From JACOVP01 sp035289145 (GTDB lineage: Archaea; Nanobdellota; Nanobdellia; SCGC-AAA011-G17; UBA489): DNA of 24,993 nucleotides. The notes beneath the pieces are model-generated. The model was not told the DNA's origin. It saw only the letters and a program-made list of their open reading frames with translations, and made no database searches. The position numbers and the translations under genes are program-made. Numbering within the stretch: the first letter of the stretch is position 1; each line of letters opens with the position of its first letter. Of the stretch, positions 23,527 to 24,993 are shown one piece after another. The stretch lies in contig DATDXZ010000024.1 of NCBI GenBank assembly GCA_035289145.1, forward strand, positions 1-24,993, written 5' to 3'.

Positions 23527-24156
23527 TTATCTTTTCTTGAGACCTAAGATCTTTTTAATTCTTGAAGACTCTTCTGCAAAACCAAATTCCTTACCAATCT
23601 TGTAAATACGATAGGCTGTGAAGACAAAAGTGATGTAGACAAAAATGATGACCATATATTTCAAATAGACCAGCCATTGACTTAACTGAAATAAGGTAAT
23701 GGAAAAATCCAATAATGAATATAACATAACAAACACTAAGCAAGTTAAAAAACTTCCTGTATATTTTCTAATGGTTGATCCCCTTGATAATACTGTATAA
23801 GCATTAATAGTCCAGATGATCGCCCAAACGCCGAAAGACAATGTCAAGAGCACACTAATAAGCTCGACATCGCGAACATATTTGAAGAGCGCATATAAAC
23901 CACTCAAAATAGCCAAGGTGCTAATAAAATTCTTTCCTAACTGCAGCATGTTTGCTCGATTAATATAAATAAAGAACAGCAGAACTGCAAGAGCTACTGC
24001 AGCTAGGATAATCTTTGAAAATGCCGCTTCTGAACCCTCAAAGGCATTGCTTGAGACTGCACCTGTAATGGTCCTACCCATAAGCAAGCCTATTAGGAAT
24101 AACAATAATCCCATTATGATTAAACTAACTATATATCTCATTTCTCTTTTTTTCAT
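23527..24156 (-). CDS. Six-helix membrane protein of unknown function
   Basis: This 209-residue protein begins MKKREMRYIVSLIIMGLLLF. Six predicted transmembrane helices follow in three pairs, spread over the full length, and the protein ends in a basic cytoplasmic tail (KKILGLKKR). An ITGAV segment follows the first helix, similar to a motif I associate with DPANN exported proteins; this is weak evidence. No transporter or enzyme motif is recognised. It is transcribed with the KaiC-like gene (5-bp gap), from the promoter at about 24742. The pair converges on the pilus locus. It might be a membrane partner that recruits the KaiC-like protein, by analogy with membrane-bound archaeal sensory modules, but this is inference. 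Confidence 0.8.
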   Translation of the reverse strand: MKKREMRYIVSLIIMGLLLFLIGLLMGRTITGAVSSNAFEGSEAAFSKIILAAVALAVLLFFIYINRANMLQLGKNFISTLAILSGLYALFKYVRDVELISVLLTLSFGVWAIIWTINAYTVLSRGSTIRKYTGSFLTCLVFVMLYSLLDFSITLFQLSQWLVYLKYMVIIFVYITFVFTAYRIYKIGKEFGFAEESSRIKKILGLKKR

Positions 24157-24161
24157 GGTGT

Positions 24162-24719
24162 TTACAAGTCGAGCCGAATATCACAAAATTGACTTAATTC
24201 GCTCAACAACTCCTTGTCTGATTCTTTTTCTAATGAGATAATGATTCCTTTGACTCTCCACATCCGCATCTTTCCTGATAAAAAATGAATAAATTTAGCC
24301 ACTGTTATAGGCTTGTTATAGATAAGCAATGTACTCAAGGAATCAAAGAACAGAAACTTTTTCTCTCCAGGTATAGCACGAACCGCCTGATCCATAGCCA
24401 AAGAGACATCACTTAAGTTTTCAGGACTACCGATGAATAAACATTTGTTTGTTTTTTCTGTTGATCCTCCTGTGGTTCTGGTCACGGCATCAATGAAGAT
24501 GATCATGTCTGTGTTCACACTGTTTTTCTTGAACAGATCTTCCATGGTTGAGAATGGTTTGTTTAAGGTGACATAGACGCCAGGAGTCTCATCTACTTCA
24601 GTAAGAAACTTCACTAAATCGATGTTTGTCTGCTGATAATGTTCAGCATCGACTGTCGCTAAAGCAACATATTCTTCAACACCACTCAAACTCTTTTCAA
24701 AAATATCCCCAACTGACAT
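24162..24719 (-). CDS. KaiC/RecA-like protein without Walker A (DUF7504/DUF835-like)
   Basis: This 185-residue protein has RecA-like sequence logic. The strand GVYVTLNKPFSTMEDLFKK (47-65) matches the archaeal DUF835/KaiC-like group. A second strand, MIIFIDAVTRTTGG, follows, and then a Walker B-like KFLFFDSLSTLL (121-132, Asp126). No P-loop GxxxxGKT is present, so ATP binding by the usual route is unlikely. The end (WRVKGIIISLEKESDKELLS) fits the last strand and helix of the fold. In the archaellum, the KaiC-like ArlH works with the motor; a comparable role for this protein with the adjacent pilus machinery is possible but unproven. It lies directly behind a TATA box on the minus strand, predicting a leaderless transcript. 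Confidence 0.78.
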   Translation of the reverse strand: MSVGDIFEKSLSGVEEYVALATVDAEHYQQTNIDLVKFLTEVDETPGVYVTLNKPFSTMEDLFKKNSVNTDMIIFIDAVTRTTGGSTEKTNKCLFIGSPENLSDVSLAMDQAVRAIPGEKKFLFFDSLSTLLIYNKPITVAKFIHFLSGKMRMWRVKGIIISLEKESDKELLSELSQFCDIRLDL

Positions 24720-24737
24720 CAGACTTCGCTAGTTTTC

Positions 24738-24748
24738 ACAGATATAAA
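24738..24748 (-). promoter_or_regulatory. TATA box of the KaiC-like gene, with a possible half-operator
   Basis: On the minus strand this reads TTTATATCTGT, with TTTATAT centred about 26 bp upstream of the ATG at 24719. The transcript would be leaderless. The plus-strand ACAGATATA at 24738-24746 equals one half of the 4591-4608 palindrome. The match is only nine AT-rich bases, so it is noted but not assigned to PadR. Confidence 0.5.
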
Positions 24749-24770
24749 TGTTTCGGGAGTTCGATATTCT

Positions 24771-24993
24771 TCACTTTTCGTCATATGCAACCTCTATAAA
24801 TCTTAAAAGATTATGAGTGTCACCCAAGTCTATCTTAATTCCGGCGGCATTCGCCGGCGTTTGTCTTTTTCCCTCGAATCTTCTGCTTATCAATGAAGTT
24901 ATAATGCACGTCGAAGAAATCAAGGAGGCCATCTGCTGACTTGAGGGTTGCGAACCCTCTCATGGTTTTATAGCGCTGCTTGTTGTACTGATG
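24771..24993 (-). pseudogene. C-terminal end of a DDE transposase, frameshifted, truncated by the window edge
   Basis: Reading leftwards from the window end, the minus strand encodes HQYNKQRYKTMRGFATLKSA, then a segment with FFDVHYNFIDKQ and KTNAGE, and then a stop at 24835. Skipping the A at 24849 continues in another frame as AAGIKIDLGDTHNLLRFIEV to a stop at 24771. Joined, the two parts match the C-terminus of archaeal DDE transposases, which typically have RGF, YNF and TPAEAAGIxxxLG. This is therefore an insertion sequence remnant or a sequencing error in an intact one. The rest lies outside the window, so the family (IS6/IS240-like or related) is uncertain. Confidence 0.75.

Noticed and set aside
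24047..24241. Short plus-strand frame of 64 codons
   Set aside because: It lies antisense across the junction of the six-helix protein and KaiC-like genes, without its own signals.
1..24993. tRNA, rRNA and CRISPR arrays
   Set aside because: No cloverleaf with a T-loop motif, no rRNA-like sequence and no regularly spaced repeats were noticed by eye; a covariance-model search would be needed to exclude small RNAs.

Overview
The window reads as a chromosomal segment of an archaeon, most likely a DPANN-type lineage such as Woesearchaeota or Pacearchaeota. The grounds are TATA boxes 25-30 bp upstream of several start codons with little or no leader, tightly overlapping genes, an archaeal Lhr helicase, class III (archaellin/pilin-type) signal peptides, a PadR/MacB-type operon with a COG1361-like partner, and two inteins. 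The lineage is inferred from gene style only; there is no rRNA or other marker gene here.

Layout. (1) 1-4111: lhr, a large DExH helicase interrupted by a 459-residue LAGLIDADG intein inside helicase motif VI. (2) 4142-4522: an unrecognised small protein on the minus strand. (3) 4582-9106: a PadR-regulated operon (PadR, LolD/MacB-type ABC ATPase, secreted COG1361-like protein, two MacB/FtsX-type permeases). Each gene overlaps the next, and a perfect 18-bp palindrome abuts the TATA box. (4) 9139-9924: an AT-rich, secreted beta-helix protein. (5) 9993-12228: four housekeeping-like genes: DUF2203 and a COG1407 metallophosphoesterase, divergent from interleaved promoters, then a glycosyltransferase and a glutaredoxin-fold protein that lacks both active-site cysteines. 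(6) 12293-23515: an 11-kb pilus-like locus with three class III prepilins, three further pilin-like or single-anchor proteins, a 580-residue membrane protein with a C-terminal winged helix, a VirB11/TadA-type motor ATPase carrying a 525-residue intein, and two TadB/TadC-like platform proteins. (7) 23527-24719, minus strand: a six-helix membrane protein and a KaiC-like protein without a P-loop, convergent with the pilus locus. (8) 24771-24993: the C-terminal end of a DDE transposase with one frameshift, running off the window.

How it fits together. The pilus-like locus is the main system. The motor ATPase and two platform proteins would assemble the pilin-like subunits. The cysteine-rich extensions on two prepilins suggest a disulfide-stabilised surface or adhesin structure. 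No prepilin peptidase is present here, so it must be encoded elsewhere. The motor ATPase and the Lhr helicase both need protein splicing to become functional, because each intein interrupts a catalytic motif. The ABC operon is a separate, probably ligand-inducible efflux or envelope module. No tRNA, rRNA or CRISPR array was seen, and no stretch over 300 bases is without a gene.
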